DNA of 64,000 nt from NCBI RefSeq assembly GCF_035944375.1, contig NZ_DASZBE010000030.1; one strand, given 5' to 3'. Under the pieces are notes generated by a model that was given only the letters and a program-made list of their open reading frames with translations, did not search any database and was not told where the DNA came from. Each line of letters starts with the position of its first letter. The stretch's first letter is position 1. Of this stretch, positions 34,104 to 43,133 are shown in pieces. Both the position numbers and the translations under genes were made by a program. This DNA is from Allobosea sp035944375 (GTDB taxonomy: Bacteria > Pseudomonadota > Alphaproteobacteria > Rhizobiales > Beijerinckiaceae).

Positions 34104-35270
34104 TCATACCGCCAGCCGCGCGGCCTTGCCCAGCGCCTGGTCGGCATCGTTGTAATAGCGCGCGGCCTGCTGGACCGAGCGATGCTGGGACTGGCGCATC
34201 GCGGCGGGCAGGGCGACGCCGTTGCGGGCCGCCTCGGTGAGATAGCCCGAGCGCAGGCCATGGGCGGAGAACTCAACTGGATCAAGCCCGGCCATGGCGC
34301 AGCGCCGTTTCAGGATCAGGTTGATCGCCTGAGGCGTCAGCGCGCGATCGTTGATCGCCTCCCATTGATCGATAGCCCGGAACACCGCGCCCTTCTTGAC
34401 ATCGGCCCGCTCGATCCACTCGCGCAGCGCCGTGACGGGCGCCCCGATCAGCAGGACGCGAGCGTCATCGTCCGCTTGGGTGTTCTTGGTGCGCCCGAGC
34501 GCGATCGCCATGCAGGGCAGGCGCGGCGAATCCTTATCATCGGGATCGAGCAGCACATCCGGCTCGACGGTGAGCTGCTCGAGGCGTAGCCGCGCGACCT
34601 CGCTGCGCCGGCGCCCACCCGAGCCGAAGGCGACGAGCAGGATGGCGAGATCGCGGGTGTCGGCGAGGCGGTCGGTTTGGCAGGTCGCGATCAACCGGTC
34701 GAGGATGTCGCGGGTGACGGCGCGCTTGCTCTTGCGCCGGCGCGGTTCTGCGCTGGCCCGGACCGCCAGGCGCATACCCGTCCGGATCGCCGGCGTGCCG
34801 AGCGGGCTCTCAAGACCCTTCCAGCGATGCAGGGTCGCCCAATGCGCCAGGCGGCGCTTCACGGTCGAACTCGCGTGGGGCCCGTCGCTGCGCAGATGGT
34901 CGCCGGCGCGCAGGGACGCCTCGACGTCAGCCGGCATGCCGTGCGCGGTATCCTCGGCCCGTCGCGCCGGATCCCAGAGATGATGGGCGATAAATTTCAA
35001 CACCAACGCCTCCGGCGCCGGCCAGGGCAGGGCAAACCCTGTCGCAGCAAGCGACCAGGCTTCGAGATAGGCCAGATCCGAGGCCAGCGCGCGCAGCGAG
35101 TTTTCGCCCATGCCCTCGCGGGCCAGGTGCCGCAGCGTCGCGACATCGTCGTCGGTCAGGATTTGCGCCAGCTGATCGCGGCGCTCCAGCGGCAAGATGC
35201 CGGAAAGCGCGTCGAGCTGCAGCGCGCGCCGCGTTTCTGTCTCGGCCGAGAGCAGAGAGGTCGAGGTCAC
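34104..35270 (-). CDS. Tyrosine recombinase (phage-integrase family)
   Basis: 388 aa. The catalytic set is visible: Arg in GSGGRRRSEVARLRLEQL, Lys in LGRTKNTQADD, HxxR in SAHGLRSGYLTEAA, His in QSQHRSVQQAARYY and the final Tyr nucleophile of that segment. An N-terminal SAM-like core-binding domain (ENSLRALASDLAYLEAWSLA) precedes it. Next to repABC it more likely resolves plasmid multimers or moves cassettes than integrates a phage. No attachment site was identified. Confidence 0.92.
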   Translation of the reverse strand: MTSTSLLSAETETRRALQLDALSGILPLERRDQLAQILTDDDVATLRHLAREGMGENSLRALASDLAYLEAWSLAATGFALPWPAPEALVLKFIAHHLWDPARRAEDTAHGMPADVEASLRAGDHLRSDGPHASSTVKRRLAHWATLHRWKGLESPLGTPAIRTGMRLAVRASAEPRRRKSKRAVTRDILDRLIATCQTDRLADTRDLAILLVAFGSGGRRRSEVARLRLEQLTVEPDVLLDPDDKDSPRLPCMAIALGRTKNTQADDDARVLLIGAPVTALREWIERADVKKGAVFRAIDQWEAINDRALTPQAINLILKRRCAMAGLDPVEFSAHGLRSGYLTEAARNGVALPAAMRQSQHRSVQQAARYYNDADQALGKAARLAV

Positions 35271-35388
35271 GGGCGCTCCTGCTGCGGCTTGCGAGGGCCG
35301 ATCTCGTCGACCGGAGGCCCGGCTGACGTCGCCGGCGGGCTTTTGGACCGCCAGAATCGTCGATTTGCAAGGCTATGTCCATCACTAT

Positions 35389-35407
35389 CGATAAGAGGTA
35401 ATTATCG
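35389..35407. promoter_or_regulatory. Inverted repeat in divergent promoter region
   Basis: CGATAA-GAGGTAA-TTATCG, 6-base arms, in the AT-rich 218-base gap between the recombinase and the HTH gene. Possible operator for either gene. Weak evidence. Confidence 0.3.
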
Positions 35408-35488
35408 GGAATGATAGGTGTGGATCTTTGGGTGTCGATGTGAAACAAGCGAATAGCATTTTAGATTGGCTATGATAGATTTATAGGC

Positions 35489-36691
35489 GTGAATTCAACC
35501 CGATATGACTTCTCACGCGCTGAGCGCCAAGCTCTGGTTTCGGACTGCGCAGCCGCTTCCGAGAGCACGGCGATCACGCTCGTCCGCTTCGACGAGCGTT
35601 TGCTCCGGGCCGAGCCCGTCCTGGCCGAAGGCGCGCGCCAGCGCGGCCACGCCTTTGAAGCCCAGGCCCTGATCGGGCTCACTGGCGGCCTGTGCCCGCT
35701 CGAGGATCTTTGCCTGCACGACGCCGGCATGGATGTGCGCAGCCCGACACGCGACGTCGCCCGCGCCGCGACCATCCTGGAAGAGCGCCGGCGCCTGTCA
35801 CGGCGTGAACCGGCCGAGGTTTTGAGTGAGAGCGCCCTGCGACTGCGGCTCGGGATCGAGGAGGCACCGGAACCAGACCGGCCGGACCGGGCGACGACCT
35901 CGTCAGGGGCCGCAAAACAGCTCGCGGCGCCATGGGACCGGACTGATCGTGAAGACGACGATGACGACCAGGCCGATGAGGATGACCTAGATCTGGACGA
36001 GGAGGATGATCACGGGAATCCGGCCTTTGCTGAGATCGACGCGCTGTTGGTGCGCACGCGCAAAAAGCTCGACGCCTGGAACGATCTGACCTCCGACGAA
36101 GGCCGCAAGAATCTGACCCTGCGCGATCCCGGTTATGACGCGGCCGGGCGGCTCGCACGCTGGCTCCAAATTCTGGAAGATGGCAGGGAGCTGCCGGCGG
36201 CGCTCGCGGCGGCGCTCGCGCTCGATGCCTGGCTCTGGCTCGAGCCGTCGGAACGCTCGGGCGAGCTCGGGTTCGCGCTGGCCGCGACCGTGCTGCGGCA
36301 GCGCGGGGTAGCGGCAGGGCATTTGCCCATGCTTGGGCTGGGGTTGAGGCGCGGGAAGTTTCGCTGGAGCCCGCACCAGGCGCTTAGCCTCCGGATCGCG
36401 GGGCTGCTCGGCGCCATCGCCAAGGCGGCCGCGTTTGGTCAGGGGGATCTTGATCGATTGACCTTGGCGCGAGTCGTGATGTTGCGGAGGTGCGAGGAGA
36501 GGCGGGGGAATTCCAAGCTCAGCGAACTGGTCGACCTGTTCGTCGCGTCGCCGCTCGTCACCGTGCAGCTCGCGGCCGCGCGCCTGCAGGTCACGCCGCA
36601 AGCGGTCGAGGCCATGCTGAAAGAGCTCGGCGCCAGCCTGCCGCGCGAGCTGACGGGACGAAAGCGCTATCGCGCCTGGGGAATTATGTGA
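35489..36691 (+). CDS. DUF1612 / RHE_PE00001-type HTH protein
   Basis: 400 aa. The N-terminal part (LVRFDERLLRAEPVLAEGA; LCPLEDLCLHDAGMDVRSPT; RAATILEERRRLSRREP) matches the DUF1612 pattern of rhizobial plasmid proteins. An acidic linker follows (REDDDDDQADEDDLDLDEED). The C-terminus is a helix-turn-helix (SPLVTVQLAAARLQVTPQAV, ELTGRKRYRAWGI). Such proteins are common near repABC units and recombinases; function unknown, DNA binding likely. A TATGAT element is about 20 bases upstream. Confidence 0.75.
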   Translation: MNSTRYDFSRAERQALVSDCAAASESTAITLVRFDERLLRAEPVLAEGARQRGHAFEAQALIGLTGGLCPLEDLCLHDAGMDVRSPTRDVARAATILEERRRLSRREPAEVLSESALRLRLGIEEAPEPDRPDRATTSSGAAKQLAAPWDRTDREDDDDDQADEDDLDLDEEDDHGNPAFAEIDALLVRTRKKLDAWNDLTSDEGRKNLTLRDPGYDAAGRLARWLQILEDGRELPAALAAALALDAWLWLEPSERSGELGFALAATVLRQRGVAAGHLPMLGLGLRRGKFRWSPHQALSLRIAGLLGAIAKAAAFGQGDLDRLTLARVVMLRRCEERRGNSKLSELVDLFVASPLVTVQLAAARLQVTPQAVEAMLKELGASLPRELTGRKRYRAWGIM

Positions 36692-36755
36692 CAGCCTGCA
36701 TATGCCTCAGGGAAGGTCTGAGCGGCCTTTCACCTGCGGCTCTTGATGAACGCGA

Positions 36756-38132
36756 TCAAGCTTGCGCTGCGGTGAAACCGGGATTGAACCCGGAAAAGTC
36801 GCGAAGCTGCGGAACGGCGCGGGCATATGCGAGGTCGACCAGATTCATGTCGACCAGCCGGTGCAGAGCGCCGCCGTGCAGGAGACGCAACACCTCACCG
36901 AGCACGAGTGTGGACGCAACCGCGCCGACGAACGGTGCGCCAACCGCTTTGCCCGCCAGCATAGTCACGCCGCAACGGTCGAGGGAGCCCTCGTCGAGCA
37001 TCTTGCGATAGGCCGCGGCATCGATCGCTGATTGGCTGCCTTCACCTTCGTCTTTCCACAGCGTGGTCGCCGACATTTCTCCAGGCAGGGTGTGGATGAG
37101 CAGGCTGCGGAAATCGTGATGCCCGCGACCCAGCCCGGCTTCGACCACGAAGTCGAAGCCGACCGCGTCGAGCGCGCGGCGGCCCATGGCATTGTCGAGG
37201 CCACATAACGCGATCGACGGTTCATCGCGGTGACGGCGGCAATTCTCGTCGAAGAGCCGCTCGGTGATGGTGGTGGCGAATCCTCGCCGTTCCGCCCATG
37301 CAGCTGCAACGCGTGTCTTCTTTTTGCCAAGCTTCGTGCTGTCGGAGAGGATCGAAGTGCTCTCGGTCGAAGGCGTGATCACGTCCACATCCTGAAGGAG
37401 CAGCTCGACTTTCGCGTCGGCCGCGTAGGGCAAAAGACCGAGCCCCCAGAGATAGGCCTGGCCGAGATGCCCAAGACCGATGAGCCAGAGGCGGGATGGA
37501 AGGTAGGAGAGCTCCGGCGCGCGCTCGTCGCATGACATCCAGTCGATCGACCGCGACAGATTCCAGAGATTGAGTCCGGCAGTTCGCTTTCCGGCGAAGG
37601 GACTGTCGCCCGAAAGGTGGAGGAACGCTTCATTGATCGCCAATGCGGCGGCGAGCATCGGCGCCAATGCCATCGGTCCGATCTCGCCGCGATCGGGACC
37701 TTCAACATGACCGGGCACGATGCCACCACGCCAGCCATCGAATACGGCCCTGATCGAGAAGCCGTCTGACTTTGGCTTGGCCGGACCGCCGATCGCGATG
37801 AACGGGATGCCCGCGGCCGCTGCCCATGGCGTGCCGCCTGCGGCCACGACGGCGTGCCGGAGGGTCGGGCCGGGAGACACCGGAATGGTCAGCGGCACAT
37901 CGAGGTCGCCCTCGACGGTTACGCCGCCGAGAAAGACGCGCCGGCCGAGTTCCACTGCGGTCAGCAGCGCGGCCTGGTGATAACGATCGATCGCTTCGAC
38001 CGGTCCGATGGACAAGGCGATCCGGTAGCCGCGCAGCAAGGCCTCGGCCTCTTGCCGGCTTGCGACCGTGCCATTGTCCATGGCTCGCTTGGCGAGCCGA
38101 TGCATCTCGTCGGCTGGGGTAAAAGTGTTCAT
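36756..38132 (-). CDS. bilD: BilD-like E1 activating enzyme (ThiF family)
   Basis: 458 aa from the ATG at 38132 (MNTFTPADEMHRLAKRAMDN). About 200 N-terminal residues have no recognised motif. A ThiF/E1 Rossmann domain follows: nucleotide motif WLIGLGHLGQAYLWGLGLL near 218, then LLLQDVDVITPSTESTSIL, and the candidate catalytic Cys in SLDRCGVTMLAGKAVGAPFV near 385. It would adenylate the Ubl C-terminus and pass it to the E2. It starts 8 bases after the JAB gene and is last in the cassette. MoeB/ThiF or PRTRC ThiF are less likely because the E2, JAB and Ubl genes adjoin it in Bil order. Confidence 0.85.
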   Translation of the reverse strand: MNTFTPADEMHRLAKRAMDNGTVASRQEAEALLRGYRIALSIGPVEAIDRYHQAALLTAVELGRRVFLGGVTVEGDLDVPLTIPVSPGPTLRHAVVAAGGTPWAAAAGIPFIAIGGPAKPKSDGFSIRAVFDGWRGGIVPGHVEGPDRGEIGPMALAPMLAAALAINEAFLHLSGDSPFAGKRTAGLNLWNLSRSIDWMSCDERAPELSYLPSRLWLIGLGHLGQAYLWGLGLLPYAADAKVELLLQDVDVITPSTESTSILSDSTKLGKKKTRVAAAWAERRGFATTITERLFDENCRRHRDEPSIALCGLDNAMGRRALDAVGFDFVVEAGLGRGHHDFRSLLIHTLPGEMSATTLWKDEGEGSQSAIDAAAYRKMLDEGSLDRCGVTMLAGKAVGAPFVGAVASTLVLGEVLRLLHGGALHRLVDMNLVDLAYARAVPQLRDFSGFNPGFTAAQA

Positions 38133-38140
38133 CGCAATCC

Positions 38141-38662
38141 TCAAAATCCAATGTTGAAGAATTGGCGACGTTGAGCACGCGGTACGGTTTGCCATGCGCC
38201 GGCGCCGAGGTAACGGTAGATGCCGATGTCGTCGTGCTGGATCGGCTTGCGCGCGAAGCGCGGAAGGATCAGCGCGATATGCCCGGCCTGCGAGACCATG
38301 GGATAGGCGCGATCGGAGTTGCTCTGCCCGGAATCGCCGGGATGGACATGCACATCGGCGACGACGGTCAGACCGCGCTCCCGGCACATCGCCCACAGCC
38401 GCCCGAAATACTTGCCGTCGAAGCGGACGATTCCGGTGTCGAGACTGTGTGGATCGAGATCGTCATACAGGACGAAATCGCTGATCCGCGCGGCGCCATT
38501 CGCGTCGGCATAACCGAGCAGGAAGGCGCCGCTTTCACGGCTTTCGCCGCGCCCACGCTCGCGCAGTCGCGCGGTCAATCGCCGCCACAGAAACCAGGAG
38601 CATGACAGCTCACGCTGCGGCGCGAGCAGTCGGTTGATAATCGCCGCAATTGAGAAGTTCAT
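38141..38662 (-). CDS. bilC: BilC-like JAB/JAMM isopeptidase
   Basis: 173 aa from the ATG at 38662; an in-frame TTG lies at 38668. JAMM zinc-metalloprotease motif is complete: Glu in ESGAFLLGY near 42, then DVHVHPGDSGQSNSD near 102-114 (HxH...SxxD). Such enzymes trim or remove ubiquitin-like proteins. The start overlaps the E2 gene by about 53 bases. That is long for this operon, so the true start may be internal. Confidence 0.85.
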   Translation of the reverse strand: MNFSIAAIINRLLAPQRELSCSWFLWRRLTARLRERGRGESRESGAFLLGYADANGAARISDFVLYDDLDPHSLDTGIVRFDGKYFGRLWAMCRERGLTVVADVHVHPGDSGQSNSDRAYPMVSQAGHIALILPRFARKPIQHDDIGIYRYLGAGAWQTVPRAQRRQFFNIGF

Positions 38663-39098
38663 GCACAATCTCCAGATACTGTGTGATGCCGCGCTCGGGA
38701 CGCCAGATCATCGTGGGTGTTTCGGTGCGCCAGTTGTCGTGTCCCTCCCGGCTGACTCGGTCGCATGGGAGATACAGCGCGGTGCCCTCCTTCCAGTCGG
38801 GCCGAAACACCGCGCCGACACGACCGCCTTTGCCGCGCGGCCATCGGTCGAAAGGCAGCGGCGCGTTGCGCTCCGCGTCCCAGGGGCGTGCCGTCGGTGC
38901 GATCGCGGGATAGCCGCTGCAATCGAACCTCAGGACGTATTCCTGACCGTCGATGGCCGAGATGCCGAGCAACACGATCGGCCAGGTGATCGAGATCAAC
39001 CGGAAGCGGCCTTCCGATTGTGCGAGCCGAAACGCCGGTCGGGCGAGGTCGGCGCGCAGGGCCCGTTCGTCGGGCCCTGCCGGTGCCGGGATGCTCAT
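38610..39098 (-). CDS. bilB: BilB-like E2 conjugating enzyme
   Basis: 162 aa from the ATG at 39098, which overlaps the Ubl gene stop (ATGA). An E2/UBC-like core is suggested by FDCSGYPAIAPTARPWDAER (the YP...P element), WPRGKGGRVGAVF, ALYLPCDRVSREGHDNW and WRPERGITQYLEIVHELL. The best active-site candidate is Cys near 111 in YLPCDR; other Cys are in FDCSGY and LNCGDY. The fold assignment relies on motif layout and gene context. Confidence 0.75.
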   Translation of the reverse strand: MSIPAPAGPDERALRADLARPAFRLAQSEGRFRLISITWPIVLLGISAIDGQEYVLRFDCSGYPAIAPTARPWDAERNAPLPFDRWPRGKGGRVGAVFRPDWKEGTALYLPCDRVSREGHDNWRTETPTMIWRPERGITQYLEIVHELLNCGDYQPTARAAA

Positions 39099-39598
39099 GC
39101 GACACCCCAACCGTTGACCTTCGGCGTGGTGACGAGGTCGAACTCGACCTTGCACTTCGGGCAGGATGCGAGCGTGCCGATATGTGTGCCCGGATCGGGC
39201 TGATCGGTCGTGCCGGCGGTCTGCAGATGGTGGTGGCTCGCCTCTTCTTCGGTCATGCCGAACTTGCGGACCGTCACCCAGTGCTTGACGCGGGCGACCG
39301 TCGCACCCGGCGCGAACGCGTGGCGCACGGTCTTGTCCTTGAAATGGACGATGACCTCGATCGTGCGGCAACGATGCACATGCGCCTTGATCCCGGCGCG
39401 GCCAGCCTTGTCACGAAGCTTGGCATTGCTATCGATCGGCTCGTCCTCATCCTCGAGGAACAGGACGATCTCACCCGCGATGGCATGTTTCCCGGCAATT
39501 ACCGCCTGCAACGCAGCGAACGTGGCCTCGGCGTCGATTTCCAGATGCTCGAGCGCGCCGACGCCCTCGCCCTGATAGTAGATGTCGATGATCTTCAT
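39095..39598 (-). CDS. bilA: BilA-like ubiquitin-like protein, two beta-grasp domains
   Basis: 167 aa. Two predicted beta-grasp repeats: about 1-77 (MKIIDIYYQGEGVGALEHLE; EIVLFLEDEDEPIDSNAKLR; AGIKAHVHRC) and 78-150 (RTIEVIVHFKDKTVRHAFA; GATVARVKHWVTVRKFGM). The C-terminus holds a His triplet (ASHHHLQTAG) and a CPKC (Cys146, Cys149), then a tail ending VNGWGVA. This looks like the Ubl modifier of bacterial ISG15-like systems. The CPKC/His elements may bind zinc and are unexpected in a simple Ubl. A duplicated promoter-like motif lies 64 bases upstream. Confidence 0.8.
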   Translation of the reverse strand: MKIIDIYYQGEGVGALEHLEIDAEATFAALQAVIAGKHAIAGEIVLFLEDEDEPIDSNAKLRDKAGRAGIKAHVHRCRTIEVIVHFKDKTVRHAFAPGATVARVKHWVTVRKFGMTEEEASHHHLQTAGTTDQPDPGTHIGTLASCPKCKVEFDLVTTPKVNGWGVA

Positions 39599-39661
39599 GT
39601 CCCAACCCTTTCGGTGGCGAGAGGGCGGGCCCGATTGCCGTTCCTGTCGCTTCTGCCGGGC

Positions 39662-39691
39662 TAATTCCGGGTCACGGGCGAAACCGGAACC
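39662..39691 (-). promoter_or_regulatory. Bipartite promoter-like motif before bilA
   Basis: On the minus strand: GGTTCCGGTT-N11-CCGGAATTA. All 19 fixed bases and the 11-base spacer are shared with 44616-44645 upstream of the sigma-like gene. Read as GGTTCC (-35) and GGAATTA (-10) the spacer is 17 bases, normal for a sigma-dependent promoter. It lies in the 111-base gap after the helicase gene, 64 bases before the bilA ATG. Confidence 0.75.
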
Positions 39692-39709
39692 GGGCTGGGA
39701 AAAAAGATT

Positions 39710-42700
39710 CTACGCGATGGCGAGCGGACCTCGCGGAGCCGATGCGCAGATGAAGAAGTGCGGGCAGCGGGGGCAGCTGAAAGCGTTGGGATCGGGCGGA
39801 AACAGACCCGCTGCGATCCCTGCGAGGATTCTCTCGACCGCCGTGTCGTTGTCGCCAGCCTTCTTTGCTTTGGGCGCTGGCACGTCTTCGACGCCGCTGT
39901 CACTCGGATGCACAGCCTCGACCACGGCGCGGGGCCCGAAATTCTGCGCAGCGGCGCGTTGGTAGAGCGAGTATTCGAGCTTACCGAATTCGGTCTTGCC
40001 CCGCTTGCCGGTGCGCACCTTGCGCACGACGATGACGCCGTCGTGCCGCTCGGCGATCTCGTCCGGTGTGACGATCACCTTTCCATTGCGGTAGTTGATG
40101 GCGAGCGGAGAAGCCTCACGAAACCGTCGGCCGGCTCCGGCCCTGATCAGGCCCTCGATGATGGTGTCGGCCAGCGTGCGATAGTCGGCGACATAGGGGC
40201 TGTCGTGCGGGGCGCTGGTCTTCCAGATCGCATCGAACGCCTCCTGAGCGGCTTTCAGGTCCGGTGATGCGCTGACCCGCGCTTCGGCAAGCCAGTCGAT
40301 GAATTCGTAGATGCAGGCGTGCGTGCGCTCGAATGGCGTCGTCCGCCGAGCGGTGCCGATGCCGAGGACGTGGGTATAGAAGAAGCGCAACGGGCAGCTC
40401 TCATATGCCGATACATGCCTGTGCGTCCGCTCCCACTCATCCGCGATGGTGATCTCGATGCGGCGTGGCGGACGCGGCGGCAGATGGATCCTGGCTGGAG
40501 ACGCGACCGACCGCAGGCTGCCTGCGATCCGCGCCAGATAGTCTGAAGGGTTACGTGCTGTGCCGTTCGCCTGCCGCTGATAGCTGTAGAGGCGCAGATA
40601 AGTTCGCGCGCGCGACATCGCGACGAAGAACAAACATTCTTGCTCCTGCTTGTGGGCGCGCTCGGCCTCTTCCGGCACGGTGCCGATTGCACCTTCGATC
40701 ATGCCCTCCGGCACGGGACATGACAGGCCGCGATAGCTGGCGGGAATGCCGGTCTTCACGAAGCCTGGAATGTGAACCGCTTCGAATTCCAAGCCTTTGC
40801 TGCCATGCACGGTCATGAGCCGCACGGCATTCATCTGCAATGCCGCGTCAGGCACCTGGCGCAGATCCCGCTCTTCCGCGAGCAGAACCAGATTGCGGAC
40901 GCGATCGAGCAATGTCTGCACCGGCGAGCCTGTCGCCACGGCGCTTTGGTCGCGCAAGAAATTGAGGAACTGCCATACCGCGATCGACCGCATGCGGTCG
41001 CCGATGCCCGTGCCGGACGCCATCTTGCGGACGAGATCGGTGCGGTCGAGGAGGAAGGTCGTCGCCATGTCCCAGGGCGACGCTGAAGCTTTCATGCCAG
41101 TGAGGTCGCCAGCGAGTTTCGTGACGCCTTGGACCCCGGCTGGCGAAAGGCCTGCGATGGATGGGAGTTCATCGAGATGGAGGATGGCCGGCTTCTTGTT
41201 GGCGCGCAGGTGGTCGAGCAGCCGTTTCACATCCTGCGCCGGGATCGCATATCGTTCTATGCTCGAGATGCGGACGAGGCCCGCCCCGAACCGATCGGCC
41301 GCGAGGCTCAGGACGCTGAGCAGATCCCGCACCTCCTCGCGCTCGAACAGGCTGCCCAGATGGAGAACGGGAATGCCCAGATCTTCCAGCGCCTGCGCGA
41401 TCTCATTCAGCCTGTCGTTTGTGCGGCAGAGGATGGCTTGGTCGCGAAGGACGATGCCGCTCGCCTCCAGTTCTCGAACGCTCGCGGCGATGCCGGCGGC
41501 CTCATCGGCAGGATCGTCGAGCGTGCGCAGTTCTGGCTCCGCCTCCCCGATGCCGCGCTCGGCTTTCAGGGGCAGGTTCGCGAGCTCCGGCGGCAATGGC
41601 ATTCCTGCGGAGAACCCACCGAATGCGTCCAGCACTTTTTGAGTCGATCGGTAGCTCAAGCCCAGCTGACCAAGCTTCGCGCCGGGGAAGTCCGTTCCGA
41701 ACGAAGCCATGTTGGCGGAGGACGCCCCCCGAAAGCGGTAGATGGACTGGCGAGCGTCACCAACCGCCCAGAGCTTCTCGCCTGCGCCAGCGACGGCCTT
41801 CACTAGCCGGACGCTGGCGCGGTTGACGTCCTGGTATTCGTCGACGAGCAGATGGCGGTGGCGGAGACGCACCGCGTTGCGCACGGCCTCGTCGTGCTCG
41901 ATGAGCAAGGCCGGCAGCATGATGAGATCGCCGAAATCCACTGCGCCTCGGCTGCGTTTCGCGTCTTCGTAAAGTTCGTAGACCGATGCGATCTCAACGC
42001 ATTTGGCGGCGAGATCGGTTGCCTTCTCGTCCAACGGGTCGGCGCTCTTCGCCATGGCTTCCGCCAGACGCCGATATTCTGCGGGTGTCACGACTTCGTC
42101 CTTGGCGCGCGAGATCGCTTGCAAAATCTCGCGCAACACGACGACCGGGTCCCAGAGATTGCGATAGTGCCTGAGCGGCAGAGTGGGCAGGATTTGCTCC
42201 AGCACCGAGATTGCGTCGCTGCGGTCGAACAGCGTCGGGTCCGATGGCAGCGCGAGCTTTTCGTGAAACCGCCTTACCAGATCGAGGCCGAAGCCGTGGA
42301 AGGTGCCGACCCACATTTGGGCTGCATTCTCCCCGATGGCTTTGGAGAGACGCTCGGACAATTCGCCGGCCGTCCTGTTCGAGAAGGTCAACACGAGCAT
42401 GGATGGCGGATCGACATGGTCCGCAATCAGCGTCTCGACCCGTCGAACAAGAGTGCGAGTCTTGCCGGTGCCGGGACCCGCTCGCAAGAGATAGGGCGTA
42501 CCACGATGGCGCGCGGCGTTCTCTTGGGCTGGATCTTCCGAGAAGGTCGGCTTCGGTTTGCTCTCGGTTAGCTCGATCTTCGGCAGGAGCAGTTCGTCCA
42601 GGATTTGCTGGCGCACGAGCGGAACCGGCAGGCCGGTCGCAGCGGTGATGTCGGCTGCCGACATGCCCTGTTCGACATGCATGTGTCGCGCGAGGTGGCG

Positions 42701-43126
42701 CGGAAACAGGAACTCGCGGGCGAAAACGTTTGCTTCTAGTTCGCGCCGTTCGCGGGCGCCATAATCCTCGACCTTTTGCAGTCCGACGGGGGCTAACTCG
42801 GTCGAGCGAGACGGGTCGATGTCGCTCGCGCTGCAACAGCTCGACATCGTATGGACAGCGACGTGGCCAATTTCATGCCCAACAAGAAGCGCGCGATCCG
42901 CGTCCGAGCCTTTGTCTTCCGCGCAGATCGTGCGGCTCTGCTGGTCGAAAACCGCGCGGCCGCCATTGAGCGCCGTATTGCCCGGCTCAAGGAACGCCAA
43001 CTCTATGCCGTAATGCCGGATCGCGGCATCGACGAGCGTCAGCGGCTTCAGCGCATCGGCGCCGGCGGCCACGAATTGGTCGTGCAGTTGTGCGGCAACG
43101 ACCCGAATGGTTTCGAAGGAATCCAC
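39710..43126 (-). CDS. IrrE-type metallopeptidase / UvrD helicase / AddB-like Fe-S domain fusion
   Basis: 1,138 aa with a GTG start. Residues 1-180 form an ImmA/IrrE-like zinc peptidase (LLVGHEIGHVAVHT near 80, ELEANVFAREFLFP). Residues about 195-860 are a UvrD-type superfamily 1 helicase: QENAARHRGTPYLL, Walker A AGPGTGKTRT near 215, Walker B HLLVDEYQDVNRA near 430, LMTVHGSKGLEFEAVHIPG, FFVAMSRARTYLRLY. The C-terminus resembles the AddB/Cas4 nuclease module with four Cys (ESCPLRFF near 909; Cys1118, 1121, 1127 as CxxCx5C). Where a nuclease usually has DYKTG the sequence reads VVRKVRTG. Seven bases follow the upstream gene. Confidence 0.88.
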   Translation of the reverse strand: MDSFETIRVVAAQLHDQFVAAGADALKPLTLVDAAIRHYGIELAFLEPGNTALNGGRAVFDQQSRTICAEDKGSDADRALLVGHEIGHVAVHTMSSCCSASDIDPSRSTELAPVGLQKVEDYGARERRELEANVFAREFLFPRHLARHMHVEQGMSAADITAATGLPVPLVRQQILDELLLPKIELTESKPKPTFSEDPAQENAARHRGTPYLLRAGPGTGKTRTLVRRVETLIADHVDPPSMLVLTFSNRTAGELSERLSKAIGENAAQMWVGTFHGFGLDLVRRFHEKLALPSDPTLFDRSDAISVLEQILPTLPLRHYRNLWDPVVVLREILQAISRAKDEVVTPAEYRRLAEAMAKSADPLDEKATDLAAKCVEIASVYELYEDAKRSRGAVDFGDLIMLPALLIEHDEAVRNAVRLRHRHLLVDEYQDVNRASVRLVKAVAGAGEKLWAVGDARQSIYRFRGASSANMASFGTDFPGAKLGQLGLSYRSTQKVLDAFGGFSAGMPLPPELANLPLKAERGIGEAEPELRTLDDPADEAAGIAASVRELEASGIVLRDQAILCRTNDRLNEIAQALEDLGIPVLHLGSLFEREEVRDLLSVLSLAADRFGAGLVRISSIERYAIPAQDVKRLLDHLRANKKPAILHLDELPSIAGLSPAGVQGVTKLAGDLTGMKASASPWDMATTFLLDRTDLVRKMASGTGIGDRMRSIAVWQFLNFLRDQSAVATGSPVQTLLDRVRNLVLLAEERDLRQVPDAALQMNAVRLMTVHGSKGLEFEAVHIPGFVKTGIPASYRGLSCPVPEGMIEGAIGTVPEEAERAHKQEQECLFFVAMSRARTYLRLYSYQRQANGTARNPSDYLARIAGSLRSVASPARIHLPPRPPRRIEITIADEWERTHRHVSAYESCPLRFFYTHVLGIGTARRTTPFERTHACIYEFIDWLAEARVSASPDLKAAQEAFDAIWKTSAPHDSPYVADYRTLADTIIEGLIRAGAGRRFREASPLAINYRNGKVIVTPDEIAERHDGVIVVRKVRTGKRGKTEFGKLEYSLYQRAAAQNFGPRAVVEAVHPSDSGVEDVPAPKAKKAGDNDTAVERILAGIAAGLFPPDPNAFSCPRCPHFFICASAPRGPLAIA

Positions 43127-43133
43127 AGGCGTC

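Noticed and set aside
34104..35270. Tyrosine recombinase as a prophage or ICE integrase with attachment sites
   Set aside because: No tRNA gene or flanking direct repeat was seen, and it adjoins repABC; a plasmid resolvase-like role is simpler.
36756..39598. Reading the E1/E2/JAB genes as a type II CBASS or a PRTRC system
   Set aside because: CBASS needs a CD-NTase next to a fused E1-E2 and no such gene is present. PRTRC proteins A-F were not recognised. A Ubl gene in Bil order fits better.
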